From: CAVTHW01 sp963734625
GTDB lineage: Bacteria; Acidobacteriota; Terriglobia; Bryobacterales; Bryobacteraceae
Length of the DNA: 64,000 bases
Reading direction: 5' to 3'
NCBI GenBank assembly: GCA_963734625.1
Contig: CAVTHW010000019.1
Location: 123,178-187,177, forward strand
The notes beneath the pieces were generated by a model. The model saw nothing but the letters and a program-made list of their open reading frames with translations, made no database searches and was not told the DNA's origin. Position numbers and translations under genes: made by a program. Positions 54,148-63,301 of the stretch are shown one piece after another; the first letter of the stretch is position 1; each line of letters begins with the position of its first letter.

Positions 54148-54233
54148 CCCACTGAGATAGGAGTGTCGGTAGGCCACCTCCACGAGATCAGCAAGGGCGT
54201 GGAGGCGGAGAAGAAGTTCTGGACCGCTATTCG
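54148..54233 (+). pseudogene. Possible fragment of a VOC (glyoxalase-fold) protein
   Basis: EIGVSVGHLHEISKGVEAEKKFWTAI looks like the first strand and helix of a vicinal-oxygen-chelate domain (pattern MGHxH ... A.KFW). No continuation follows. A short match, so tentative. Confidence 0.3.
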
Positions 54234-54241
54234 GAGAAAAG

Positions 54242-54547
54242 ATGCCCAGACAACGCAAATCCGAAACGGAGCCCTCTTTGTCTCAGATCGCTGAGCCAGA
54301 CTCGGCTGCGCCTGGAAAACAGCCCAGATCAGCGCGCGTGAAGAAGGCCGCCGCCAAACCCCGCGCAACGAAAGAGCTTGCTGTCGTGCACGCAGCCGCT
54401 CCGCCAGGCCCCAGGATCACTCACGAGGAAATCGCTCGGCTCGCCTACTCCTACTGGGAGGCCCGACAGTCTCCGCATGGTTCCGCAGAGGACGACTGGT
54501 TCCGTGCCGAACGAGAGTTGCGGGCAATGCTAGAGCCCAGCAGTTAG
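54242..54547 (+). CDS. DUF2934 protein
   Basis: A 101-residue protein. The C-terminal 40 residues match DUF2934 (ITHEEIARLAYSYWEAR, then GSAEDDWFRAERELRAML). The N-terminal 55 residues are Lys/Ala/Pro rich and probably disordered. DUF2934 is a small helical domain of unknown function. The start is ATG at 54242; no strong ribosome site. Confidence 0.75.
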   Translation: MPRQRKSETEPSLSQIAEPDSAAPGKQPRSARVKKAAAKPRATKELAVVHAAAPPGPRITHEEIARLAYSYWEARQSPHGSAEDDWFRAERELRAMLEPSS

Positions 54548-54766
54548 CACCCATCCTGCTCCTGCCAGACCCCATCCGAAACATCTGTTAGAAGCATCCA
54601 CGTTTGTTGCGATCTGCCACAGCGCCCAGACACGGCTGGGCGTACACTGGAAGGCGGCCGGGATGCCAAGACGGGAATCCTGGGCTGACACCAACCCGGG
54701 ATTCCATGAAGTAGGTCCCGATCGAATGAACCTCGAGTCACCTCAGTTCGGAAAGGATGGTTCCAC

Positions 54767-55466
54767 ATGCCACTGTCGAAACGGTTGTTCGCCGAGTTCT
54801 TCGGCACGTTCTGGTTGGTCTTGGGTGGCTGCGGCAGCGCCGTGTTGGCCGCAGCATTTCCAGTAGTCGGTATTGGCTTCCTGGGTGTAGCGCTGGCTTT
54901 TGGCCTTACGGTCTTGACCATGGCGTTCGCCATCGGGCACATCTCAGGCTGTCATCTGAATCCCGCTGTCACGCTGGGGCTGTGCGTTGGAAAGCGATTC
55001 CCGGCCAAAGAAGTGGTGCCGTACTGGGTTGCACAGGTCATCGGCGCCATCGTCGCAGCGGGTGTTCTGTTCGTGATTGCCAGCGGGAAAGCGGGATTTG
55101 ACGTGTCCGCAGGCTTCGCTGCCAACGGATACGCAGCCCATTCGCCGGGCGGCTATTCAATGGTGGCGGCGCTGGTGACGGAAGTCGTGCTGACCTGCTT
55201 CTTCCTTCTGGTGATTCTGGGGGCTACAGACCGCCGGGCGCCCTCCGGATTCGCGCCGATTGCGATCGGCCTGTGCCTAACGCTGATCCACTTGATCAGC
55301 ATTCCCGTGACGAACACTTCCGTGAACCCCGCTCGGAGCACAGGGCAAGCCATCTTCGTGGGCGGCTGGGCACTTGAGCAGCTTTGGCTTTTCTGGTTGG
55401 CGCCACTCGTCGGAGGCGCTATCGGCGGGCATCATCTACCCGCTGATTGCATCAGACAAAGACTAG
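54767..55466 (+). CDS. aqpZ: Aquaporin Z-like water channel, frameshifted at the C-terminus
   Basis: A six-helix channel of about 233 residues. Both NPA boxes are present (GCHLNPAVTLG and TSVNPARSTG), with FFGTFWLVLGGCGSAV at the N-terminus and GGWALEQLWLFWLAPLVGGAIGG near the end. The frame then leaves the family. In the next frame it reads IIYPLIASDKD and stops at 55466, a normal end, so one extra base lies in 55421-55430. The selectivity-filter positions fit AqpZ better than glycerol facilitators. It responds to osmotic load together with MscL nearby. Confidence 0.85.
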
Positions 55467-55485
55467 CGGGCGCGCCGATCGCGGG

Positions 55486-56037
55486 CTATTTTGCCCTCAA
55501 AACCAGTACTTTGTCTTGCTGTATGGTCACCTTCTGCTCCAGCAGCGTGCTACCGGCCTGCGAGGTAACCTTTACGTTGTAGTCGCCGGGATTCAGTAAC
55601 AGGCCTTGGTTGGGTCCGTTGAATTCGTCCTCGTGCCCCATGTACGCCTCATTGACGTACACAGCCGCATACTTCTCAAAGCCCTCTACTTTCATCCTGC
55701 CGAAGGGGGGCTTTGCGAGGGTGCGCGGTTGTAGCGACTGCGAGACGGTTGTCGTCCTGCCCGCCTCGATCTTCACAGCCGTCTTGTACTCTTGGTAGCG
55801 GGGTTCACGAAGGACGAGTTCGTGTTCACCAACCGCCACGGCGTATTTCCGCGCCATGCGGAAATTGGCTGCCGGTCCAAGGTACTTGCCGTCCACAAAC
55901 ACACCTGCCCGTCCGGGATTTGCCTTCACCTTCAAGAATCCACTCCCCGCCTGTTGGGCGCACAAGGGCGAGGACGCTGCGAGCAGCATGGCTAGGCCCA
56001 GGCCGCAAAGAGTTTGTAGCAGCCTCCGGTAGAGCAT
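55486..56037 (-). CDS. Secreted PEGA-domain protein
   Basis: A 183-residue exported protein with a signal peptide (GLAMLLAASSPLCAQQ). Two PEGA-like beta domains follow: GFLKVKANPGRAGVFVDGKYLGPA with GEHELVLREPRYQEY, and MKVEGFEKYAAVYVNEAYMG with LLLNPGDYNVKV. PEGA domains are surface-layer or periplasmic beta folds that bind polysaccharide or protein. Start is ATG at 56037 with AAGGAGGAG. Confidence 0.8.
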   Translation of the reverse strand: MLYRRLLQTLCGLGLAMLLAASSPLCAQQAGSGFLKVKANPGRAGVFVDGKYLGPAANFRMARKYAVAVGEHELVLREPRYQEYKTAVKIEAGRTTTVSQSLQPRTLAKPPFGRMKVEGFEKYAAVYVNEAYMGHEDEFNGPNQGLLLNPGDYNVKVTSQAGSTLLEQKVTIQQDKVLVLRAK

Positions 56038-56257
56038 TGCGTCTCCTCCTTCCCGCAGCTTAGCATGAGGCGACTACACCCATGAATTGATCCATGGAGT
56101 TCGTGTGGAGGCATCCTGTCTGCCAAGTACGGGTGGAGCGGTGAAACCGCCGATGCCCTAATATTAAGGTTTCCTGCACCGGCGGGACAGGTCCCCGGGG
56201 CTGAAGGGCGCAACACCCTGGCAGGCCGAGGCCAAATAGAGACGGAGGGGGTTCAAG

Positions 56258-57325
56258 TTGACGCGAACAAATTGGAGACCGCAAGTTCTTTTTCTGCTCA
56301 TCTTCGTGGCAGCTCATGGAGGCCTGGCGGATCAGATCACGCTGAAGAACGGTGACCGAATAACCGGAGCGATCGTCAAGAAGGACGGGAAGACACTCAC
56401 CGTCAAGACAGGTTCTTTCGGCACCGTCACGGTGCCTTGGGAAGAGGTGGTGACGATCCAATCCGACGCTCCGCTGAACGTGGTGTTGCCGGATGGCAAG
56501 ACGGTCCAGGCGACGTTGCAGACCTCAGCGGGCAAGGTCGAACTGAAAGAGACGCGACAGACACTCACGCTGGCGGAGGTGGTCACGATCCGCAACGCGG
56601 ACGAGCAGAAGGCCTACGAACGGATGCTCAATCCGCCCTGGAGCCGGCTCTGGGCCGGCACGGCAACCATCGGTTTCGCGGGCACGCAGGGAAACGCGCA
56701 GACCAGGACGTTCACCGTGGCCTTGAACGCGGCCCGCACCACCAACACGGACAGGGCCAGCCTGTATTTCAACGCCGTCAAAGCCTCGGCCATGATCAAC
56801 GGCGTCGATGCAGGCACCGCCCAGGCGGTTCGGGGAGGCTGGGGGTACAATCACACGGTCTCGTCCCGCTTCTTCGTGAGCGCCTTCAACGATTACGAAT
56901 ACGACCGCTTCCAGAACCTCGACTTGCGGTTCGTGTTGGGCGGTGGCTTGGGCTACAAAGCCTGGAAGGGGGAGCGCGGCCGGTTGGACCTGGTCGGCGG
57001 CCTCGCATACAACCGCGAGAAGTTCTCACCGGCTTCGCCGGCGCCGGCGTTTACCCGCAACTCGGCAGAAGCCTACTGGGGCGAAGACTCCGGCTACAAA
57101 CTCAACGCCGTGACTTCCGTGGTCCAGAGTTTCCGCATGTTCAACAACCTGTCGGACACCGGACAGTACCGCATGAACTTTGACCTGGGAGCGAATACCA
57201 GGCTTCTGAAGTGGCTCACCTGGAACCTCGGCTTCAGCGATCGCTACCTCAGCAACCCGGTCCCAGGACGCAAGAAGAACGACATTCTGTACACCACCGG
57301 CATCGGCATCGCGTTTGCCCGTTGA
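56258..57325 (+). CDS. DUF481-type outer-membrane barrel protein
   Basis: A 355-residue protein with a signal peptide. An N-terminal region (residues 25-110: LKNGDRITGAIVKKDGKTLTVKTGSFGTVTV) resembles SH3-like domains often preceding DUF481. A barrel of alternating strands follows (WSRLWAGTATIGFAGTQGNA, RFVLGGGLGYKAWKG, DILYTTGIGIAFAR, ending in an aromatic-type last strand). Start is TTG at 56258 behind GGAGGGGG. Substrate unknown. Confidence 0.8.
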   Translation: MTRTNWRPQVLFLLIFVAAHGGLADQITLKNGDRITGAIVKKDGKTLTVKTGSFGTVTVPWEEVVTIQSDAPLNVVLPDGKTVQATLQTSAGKVELKETRQTLTLAEVVTIRNADEQKAYERMLNPPWSRLWAGTATIGFAGTQGNAQTRTFTVALNAARTTNTDRASLYFNAVKASAMINGVDAGTAQAVRGGWGYNHTVSSRFFVSAFNDYEYDRFQNLDLRFVLGGGLGYKAWKGERGRLDLVGGLAYNREKFSPASPAPAFTRNSAEAYWGEDSGYKLNAVTSVVQSFRMFNNLSDTGQYRMNFDLGANTRLLKWLTWNLGFSDRYLSNPVPGRKKNDILYTTGIGIAFAR

Positions 57326-57449
57326 GTTGGCGGGCCTTTGGGCCTGAAGGCTTGAGAGGGGCAGTCGTGGCGAGAGAGTCCGGGAATGGACTATTATTCA
57401 GATGCGCGTCGCAGCCTGACAGATCGAAATGAAAGGACAACAGCTACCC

Positions 57450-57857
57450 ATGGCACTGAAGATTGAAGCAGTTGAAGGGATCGGCCCGGTGTACGCTCAG
57501 AAACTCAATGCGGCCGGAGTCAAGACTGACGCTGACATGCTCGACAAGGCCGGCTCGGCCAAGGGCCGCGCGGAACTCAGCGCGCAGACTGGCATTGGGG
57601 CGTCGCTGATCTTGAAGTGGGCGAACCATGTCGACCTGATGAGAATCTCCGGCGTCGGGCCGCAGTACGCCGAACTTCTGGAAGCGGCAGGCGTCGACAC
57701 CGTGAAGGAACTTGCGCAACGCAACGCAGCGAATCTCGCGGCGAAACTGGGTGAGGTGAACACTCAGAAGAAACTGGCGGGGACGTCGCCCGCGGAATCT
57801 CAGGTTGCGGACTGGATCGGCCAGGCGAAGAAGCTTGGACCCAAGATCTCCTACTGA
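57450..57857 (+). CDS. DUF4332 helix-hairpin-helix protein
   Basis: A 135-residue protein with two HhH-type units: VEGIGPVYAQKLNAAGVKTDADML, and MRISGVGPQYAELLEAAGVDTVKELA with LAAKLGEVN after it. This is the DUF4332 arrangement. Such proteins may bind DNA, but function is unknown. ATG at 57450 (MALKIEAVEG) fits the family better than the ATG at 57429. Confidence 0.8.
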   Translation: MALKIEAVEGIGPVYAQKLNAAGVKTDADMLDKAGSAKGRAELSAQTGIGASLILKWANHVDLMRISGVGPQYAELLEAAGVDTVKELAQRNAANLAAKLGEVNTQKKLAGTSPAESQVADWIGQAKKLGPKISY

Positions 57858-57887
57858 GATCGGACCTGCAGATCCTCGGTCCCGCAG

Positions 57888-58862
57888 TCAAGGGATAGGT
57901 GTGGCCGGTGACAAGCGCTTCATCTCTTCCCGCGCGCTCTCCAACTGGCCCGCGAGCAGAGTGAACCGTTTTCGAAGTCCGTCCGCCAATACCAGCACGA
58001 GTTCGTCCACCAGAAGTCCATCCTCAATTTCGATGGCAGTAAGCGGGCCGATCTGGTGCGCCACGAGACGTCCCCACTTCCGAGAAAGGAACACGGCCTC
58101 CCGGTCCCCCAGGCACAGGGTGCCCACTCGGTTGCGCATACCCTTCAGGTCGGCTGTGGCGATCACCGCGAACAATCGGCGCGGCGCTCGGCCGTTCCAG
58201 TGCTCCCCCAGCCACTGTTGCTCCGCGGGGCGGAGTTGAGGTTTGCGAACCTCTCCGAACCAACTCCGCAGCAGGGCGCCGAACGTCGTCCACTCCGCGC
58301 GGAGGGCGCGGAAGACCCGCGGAGCGAGCCATGCGAATAACAGGAGGAAGCCCAGCGCGATGCCGGCCATCACCCACGGATGCTTCACCAGCAAATAGAG
58401 GCCGCCGCCGACCGCGGCATCTTCAGCCAGGCTCACAGCGACGTTGCTGAATGGCTCGGGACTGTGGTTCACCGCCAGCCGCGTCGCGGCTTTGGCCGCG
58501 TGTCCGGAGAACGCCACCCCGCCGGCCAGCAGGAACAACAGCACTTGGTACACGGGATCGACGTTCGAGAAGAGTGAAGAGGTCAGCAGAGCGGCCCCGA
58601 TTGGACGAATGAACGTATGCAGGGAGTCCCATGCGCTGTCCACCCAGGGAATCTTGTCCGCGAGGAATTCGATTGCGCACGCGACACCTGCGACAATCAG
58701 GACCCGCGTGTCCGCCAGTACCGCCGCATGCTGCCAAGCGGCGGGGAGAGCGACCCAATCGAAGCGCAGCAGCAGACCAATGACAAACACAGTCGCGTAC
58801 AGCCGGGCACCGGCCAGCATCCCCAGCCCGAGCGCCGACGCCAGTGGCAACAGGGTTTCCAT
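57888..58862 (-). CDS. DUF4126 membrane protein
   Basis: A 324-residue protein. The first 190 residues are the DUF4126 membrane domain (LASALGLGMLAGARLYATVF, KIPWVDSAWDSLHTFIRPIGAALL, VNHSPEPFSNVAVSLAEDA). The last 130 are a soluble domain (LRSWFGEVRKPQL ... EDGLLVDELVLVLADG). ATG at 58862 is preferred; GTG at 58898 is possible. Function unknown. Confidence 0.8.
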   Translation of the reverse strand: METLLPLASALGLGMLAGARLYATVFVIGLLLRFDWVALPAAWQHAAVLADTRVLIVAGVACAIEFLADKIPWVDSAWDSLHTFIRPIGAALLTSSLFSNVDPVYQVLLFLLAGGVAFSGHAAKAATRLAVNHSPEPFSNVAVSLAEDAAVGGGLYLLVKHPWVMAGIALGFLLLFAWLAPRVFRALRAEWTTFGALLRSWFGEVRKPQLRPAEQQWLGEHWNGRAPRRLFAVIATADLKGMRNRVGTLCLGDREAVFLSRKWGRLVAHQIGPLTAIEIEDGLLVDELVLVLADGLRKRFTLLAGQLESAREEMKRLSPATPIP

Positions 58863-58933
58863 GGTCCAATCGTCTAGTACGGCAGCGGGCAGACTCACCG
58901 CCCCGGCCGGCTCCCGGCCGAACGTCGCGCACC

Positions 58934-59254
58934 CTACTTCTGTTTGGCGATGATCAGGTCCTTAATCTTGTCGTAGACGCCCTGCGGTAGGATGTCCTTC
59001 TGCACAAGTTCGTTCTTTGCCTTGTAAGGACGGCCCTTGATAATCTTCGCTGAGTAAGCGTCGCCGATGCCTGGGATCGCCTTGAGTTGGTCGGCCGTGG
59101 CGGTGTTGATATCGATCAGGTCACCGGCTTTTTGAGTTGCTGCCTGCTTCGCGATGGCCGCGTCTTTCTTGACATCGCCCTTCTTGGCGGGTTGTGCTGC
59201 GCAGGTCAAGGTGAACGCCAGCGCGATGGCGAGCGCGATCAGGATTCGCTTCAT
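58934..59254 (-). CDS. Exported ComEA-like helix-hairpin-helix protein
   Basis: A 106-residue protein with signal peptide (RILIALAIALAFTLTCAAQ), a short Lys-rich linker, and a ComEA-type HhH (LIDINTATADQLKAIPGIGDAYSAKII, then GRPYKAKNELVQKDILP). DNA binding in the periplasm is the usual idea for this fold; whether it serves DNA uptake here is unknown. ATG at 59254 has GAGGAGG. Confidence 0.8.
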   Translation of the reverse strand: MKRILIALAIALAFTLTCAAQPAKKGDVKKDAAIAKQAATQKAGDLIDINTATADQLKAIPGIGDAYSAKIIKGRPYKAKNELVQKDILPQGVYDKIKDLIIAKQK

Positions 59255-59322
59255 GGTTGCCTCCTCTAATCGAAATATCATCTCGGACTTCCGGTTCGAA
59301 ACGAGTATGCGCCGGAGCCGGC

Positions 59323-59749
59323 CTAGGAATCCGATTTGCCTCCGGACATCAGGTTCTTCAGGAATCCCATGCCAGAGGACATCAGGTCCCCACCCTGCGG
59401 GATCTGGCCGCCTGGGGTCAACTTGTCCACGATGCCGGGCAGCAGTTCGGCCAACTGCGAACCGGCCGCGTCGGTGGAAATCCCCGACTTCTGGGCAAGA
59501 GCTCGAATCTGCTCATCCCCGAGCACCTGCTGGATCTGGTCAGCAGAGACCGGCAGATTCTGGCCTGTGCCGATCCAGGACGAAACGATGTCTCCCAGTC
59601 CCTTCTGCTGGAATGCCTCCGCCAGGCCAGACAGGCCGCCCTGCCGGTTGCTCAGCATTTCCACAATGGAGGTGACCAGCCCCTGTCCACCTCCGACCGC
59701 CAGCCGTACTGCCTGCCAACTTGCCTGCGAGGTCATCGAATAGACTCAC
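59323..59749 (-). CDS. YidB-like DUF937 protein, frameshifted
   Basis: About 142 residues after repair. ATG 59749 gives the family N-terminus SLFDDLAGKLAGSTAGG in one frame. From GGGQGLVTSIVEMLSNRQGGL onward it is in another frame, with LAEAFQQKGLGDIVSSWIG, LGDEQIRALAQKSGI and LAELLPGIVDKLTPGGQ, all YidB-like. One extra base in about 59680-59705 explains the break. A start at 59736 gives a wrong N-terminus. Small helical cytosolic protein, function unknown. Confidence 0.75.
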
Positions 59750-59826
59750 ACACCCTCCTTCGTCCAGCTATCGCTGGATTCAGCGACCGCGATTCCATCT
59801 CCAGCTCCCAGCGCCTCACGCCTCCG

Positions 59827-60081
59827 CTAGGCCGAGCGCCGCTTGATCAGGCGATAGATCGCCAGAAGCAGAATAGCACCGACCACGGACATGATCAGTC
59901 CAGCTCCTTGGCCCGCCTGATACAAGCCCAAGGCTCGTCCGAGAAACCCAGCCACCAGGGAACCGGCGATGCCGAGCAGCATCGTGATGAAGATTCCGCC
60001 GGGATCCTTGCCGGGCATGATCAGTTTGGCAAGTGCACCGGCCACCAGACCGATAATGCACATCCACAGGAAATGCAGCAT
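59827..60081 (-). CDS. GlsB/YeaQ/YmgE-family membrane protein
   Basis: An 84-residue protein with three membrane helices: FLWMCIIGLVAGALAKLIMPG, GGIFITMLLGIAGSLVAGFLG and GLIMSVVGAILLLAIYRLI. This is the transglycosylase-associated/GlsB family, often stress-induced. ATG at 60081 is behind AAGGAGG; a longer frame upstream has no support. Confidence 0.85.
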   Translation of the reverse strand: MLHFLWMCIIGLVAGALAKLIMPGKDPGGIFITMLLGIAGSLVAGFLGRALGLYQAGQGAGLIMSVVGAILLLAIYRLIKRRSA

Positions 60082-60301
60082 GTGAGCCTCCTTGACAGCG
60101 TGTGTTCTCTTGAGCGCTAGCAGACCGGAGATCCTGCCTTCCGGCCTCCTACTCGAACAGAGTATACTCCTCCCACGGCGTCCCTGGCGGCGCTCAGGGG
60201 CGCCTCGAGAGACAACTGGCTGGTGGAGTCCCACGCGAATCTGTGGGAAATGGTACGATCATGCGGTTCCAGGCTCATGTTCAATCTAAGGAGGAAGAGA
60301 A

Positions 60302-60707
60302 ATGAAAGGCTTCAAGCAGTTCATCATGCGAGGCAACGTTCTGGACCTGGCCGTAGCGGTGGTCATGGGCGCGGCTTTCGGCGGCGGTCGTCACCGCCCT
60401 GGTAAAGGATCTGCTGACACCGTTGATCGCAGCCATCGTCGGGAAACCCGACTTCTCTGCGATTATGTTTGAGGTCAACGGCAGCAAGTTCCTGATCGGC
60501 GATTTCATCAATGCGTTGATATCCTTCATTCTGATCGCGGCGGCCGTTTACTTCTTCGTTATTCTGCCCATGAATTCGCTTATGGCTCGGATGCGTCGGG
60601 GAGAGGCGCCCCCGGACCCGACCTCAAAGGAGTGCCCGGAGTGTCTGAGCAGCATCCCCATCGCTGCCAAGCGCTGCGCCTTCTGTACGTCGCCGGTCAG
60701 CAAGTAG
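60302..60707 (+). CDS. mscL: Large-conductance mechanosensitive channel, frameshifted
   Basis: MscL releases solutes on hypo-osmotic shock. ATG 60302 (after AAGGAGGAAGAGAA) starts FKQFIMRGNVLDLAVAVVMGAAFG. The frame then breaks at 60378-60392; the other frame continues VVTALVKDLLTPLIAAIVG, FEVNGSKFLIGDFINALISF and VILPMNSLMARMRRGE. One extra G explains it. The C-terminus carries a zinc-ribbon-like CPECLSSIP ... AKRCAFCTS, as in many MscL proteins. The gene forms an osmotic-stress pair with aqpZ nearby. Confidence 0.9.
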
Positions 60708-60908
60708 CTTAATACAGGGGCCTGCAGCCTCCGCATTGAGTACGGGCAGGTGAGGTTGCGTCGGGTTGGGAAGAATATCACCTCACAAGCGCACTCTTCC
60801 TGGCCCGGTCGGAAGTTCGAGCAGCCCCCTGTCCGGTCTAGGTGTCTAGCGGGAGTGGTACGTCCCGTCCGGGACTTGTTAGTATCGCAGCAGGAGGGGC
60901 TACGAGAA

Positions 60909-62285
60909 ATGCTTCCGATGTCGAGACCAATGCTCATGCTGGCTGCGTTCACCTTGACGGGGCTGCCGGCACTCGCGCAGTTGCATCAGTACAAGCCTGG
61001 GTTTAATTTCTTCTCGCGAGACCAAGACGTCCAATTGGGCAAGGAGGCGGCGGGCGAGATCGAGAAGCAGGCGGAGGTGGTCAATAACAAGGAGCTGACT
61101 GCCTACATCAACTCGATCGGGAGAAAGCTTGCCGAGCAACCGCAGGCGGACAAGTACCCGTACACATTCAAGGTGGTCAACGACAAGACCATCAACGCCT
61201 TCGCCCTTCCGGGAGGACCGGCCTTCGTGCACACCGGACTGATCACGGCCGTGGACAATGAATCCCAGTTGGCGGGCGTGCTGGCGCACGAGATCACCCA
61301 TGTTGCTCTCCGGCACGGAACAAACCAGGCCAGCAGGGCGAACCTGATCCAGTTGCCCGCCATGCTTGCGAGCGCGGCTTTGGGTTCGGGCTCCATGCTG
61401 TCACAACTCGGCAAGTTGGGAATTGGCTTGGGCGCGAACTCCTTCCTGCTGAAGTTCTCGCGGACGGCCGAGACTCAGGCCGACCTCATCGGCGTACAGA
61501 TTGCGGCGCAGGCCGGCTACAGCCCGATCGAGATGGCGCGCTTCTTCCAGAAGCTTGAGGCGGAGGGTGGCGCCCGTGGACCGCAGTTCTTCTCAGATCA
61601 CCCCAACCCCGGCAATCGCATGAAGGCGATCGAGGACGAAATTCGCTACCTAGCTCCGCGGAACTACAATGCCGACACGGGGCAATTGGCGCGGATGAAG
61701 GCCATCGTGGCGAAACTGCCGGCGCCGAAAAAGAAGCCTGCGCAGCAGGCGGCCGCGCAGCAATCCGGATCATCCGCCTCTCTGTCGATTCCGAACAGCA
61801 GGCCCTCGGACCGCATGCAACAGTACCGAGGCAGGGACTTCAGCCTCTCCTATCCTGACAACTGGAAGCCCTTTACCAGCCAGGATTCTCCGGGTGTCAC
61901 AATCGCCCCGCCCACGGGTATTCAGGAGTCGGAGGAGGCGGTGGTGGGCTATGGCGTGGTCGTGAACTACTACAAGCCAAAACAGACGAATGCCAGCCTG
62001 CAGCAGGCGACGGATGAATTCGTGTCCGTGCTGAGATCCGCGGATCCCCGCATGCGGGCCGGCCCGGAGATGCCGAGAGAAGTCGCTTTCGGTGGCAAGA
62101 GCGCCATCGTGACGACACTGTACTCCGATTCGATCTTCCCAGGCCAGACGGAGGTGGACCTGTTGGTTACGGTGGCCCACCCGGATGGGATTCTCTTCAT
62201 CGTCTTCGTCGCGCCGGAGAGCGAAGGACACTACGCTGATGACGCCTTCGAGCAGATGATTCAGTCCATGCGTTTCGGTTTTTGA
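60909..62285 (+). CDS. Exported M48-family zinc metalloprotease
   Basis: A 458-residue periplasmic protease. After a signal peptide (LMLAAFTLTGLPALAQ) comes the M48 domain: VNDKTINAFALPGGPAFVHTGLI, the HEITH metal site in GVLAHEITHVALRHG, and the third ligand in RTAETQADLIGVQIA, with FFSDHPNPGNRM. Residues 275-305 are a Gln/Ala linker, and the last 150 residues a separate domain (YRGRDFSLSYPDNWKPF). No TPR part of the BepA type is seen. Start is ATG at 60909, after GGAGGGG. Confidence 0.85.
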   Translation: MLPMSRPMLMLAAFTLTGLPALAQLHQYKPGFNFFSRDQDVQLGKEAAGEIEKQAEVVNNKELTAYINSIGRKLAEQPQADKYPYTFKVVNDKTINAFALPGGPAFVHTGLITAVDNESQLAGVLAHEITHVALRHGTNQASRANLIQLPAMLASAALGSGSMLSQLGKLGIGLGANSFLLKFSRTAETQADLIGVQIAAQAGYSPIEMARFFQKLEAEGGARGPQFFSDHPNPGNRMKAIEDEIRYLAPRNYNADTGQLARMKAIVAKLPAPKKKPAQQAAAQQSGSSASLSIPNSRPSDRMQQYRGRDFSLSYPDNWKPFTSQDSPGVTIAPPTGIQESEEAVVGYGVVVNYYKPKQTNASLQQATDEFVSVLRSADPRMRAGPEMPREVAFGGKSAIVTTLYSDSIFPGQTEVDLLVTVAHPDGILFIVFVAPESEGHYADDAFEQMIQSMRFGF

Positions 62286-62451
62286 AACGAGTCGAAGTTC
62301 AAGGTGACCGCCTGGCCGCGTGCTTGGCGATGCGTGGGCGTATTCCCCTCCAAGAACTGCGTTTGTGCGGCTTCAGAGAAGGCTGTGGGTGGTATAGTGA
62401 AGGCGGCCGGACGGCCATGACGGAAACTTCGGATCAAATCAGGGGGAGCCC

Positions 62452-63228
62452 ATGCTAGCAAGCCGATTCAAGAGCCTTATGCTCCTTTCGATTACCTGCG
62501 TGCTGCTCGCGCAAGCGCCGATAGACAACGAAGGCGTTATCAAGCTCGTGAAGTCCGGGATGACGGAGGACATGATCATCAGCGTGATCCAGCAGCAACC
62601 CGGCAGCTATGTTCTTGGAGCCGACGATTTCGTCACACTCAAGGCGGCTGGCGTTTCAGAGAAGATCGTCGGGGCGATGCTGGCCAAGCAGAAAGGTGCG
62701 GTGGCCCCAGGCGTTCCCGCCGGTTCCACCTTGGGAGTCGCCGCTCCCAGTCAGCGCGCAGCGGTCTCCGGGCCCGGTCTCTACTACAAGAAGGGCAACG
62801 AGTACTTCGAACTGTTGACCGAGGACGTCGAGTGGAAGACCGGCGGTGCGATGAAGAACATCGTTAGCGCTGGAATCGTCGAGAAGGATCTCAAGGGTGC
62901 GGTTACCGGTCCGAGCAGCCGCAACTTCCTCACGAATCCAATGGAGATCATCTTGTTTCCCCCCAGCGGGATTACCGTGAATTCATACATTCTGCTTCCG
63001 ATGAAGCCGGACAAAGGCATGCGGCAATTCAACGTAGGGCCGGTGAATCAGAAGAGCGGCGTGGCCAAGGGGGCTCTTCCGTTCGGCGTGGAGAAGGTCG
63101 GTGAAAACTTGTTTCGCATGGTCTTGCAGACTCCCCTGGCGCCCGGCGAATACGGGATTCTCACGGCGACGCCGTCGGATTCCTCCGCGGGAACTACCAA
63201 GATGCACACGTTTCGCGTCCTGCTGTAG
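62452..63228 (+). CDS. Secreted protein with the same helical unit as 53042-54059
   Basis: A 258-residue exported protein. After the signal peptide (LMLLSITCVLLAQ) residues 23-80 hold NEGVIKLVKSGMTEDMIISV and QQQPGSYVL ... AAGVSEKIVGAML, matching the helical unit of the protein at 53042. The C-terminal part (GLYYKKGNEYFELLTEDVEW ... LAPGEYGILT) is beta-rich and recalls the end of 18744-19232. Function unknown. Start is ATG at 62452, behind GGGGGAG. Confidence 0.65.
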   Translation: MLASRFKSLMLLSITCVLLAQAPIDNEGVIKLVKSGMTEDMIISVIQQQPGSYVLGADDFVTLKAAGVSEKIVGAMLAKQKGAVAPGVPAGSTLGVAAPSQRAAVSGPGLYYKKGNEYFELLTEDVEWKTGGAMKNIVSAGIVEKDLKGAVTGPSSRNFLTNPMEIILFPPSGITVNSYILLPMKPDKGMRQFNVGPVNQKSGVAKGALPFGVEKVGENLFRMVLQTPLAPGEYGILTATPSDSSAGTTKMHTFRVLL

Positions 63229-63301
63229 GCTTTCGCGCGTCAAGACGCCGACCCGACAACGTGATTTGGCCTCGCCCGCGGTTTCAGGTTGAGCACCCGG
63301 T

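Noticed and set aside
3365..60707. Programmed +1 frameshifting as the reason for the many frame breaks
   Set aside because: The sites share no slippery motif, stop context or downstream structure that I can see, and they hit unrelated genes including mscL and aqpZ, which do not need it. Insertion errors are simpler.
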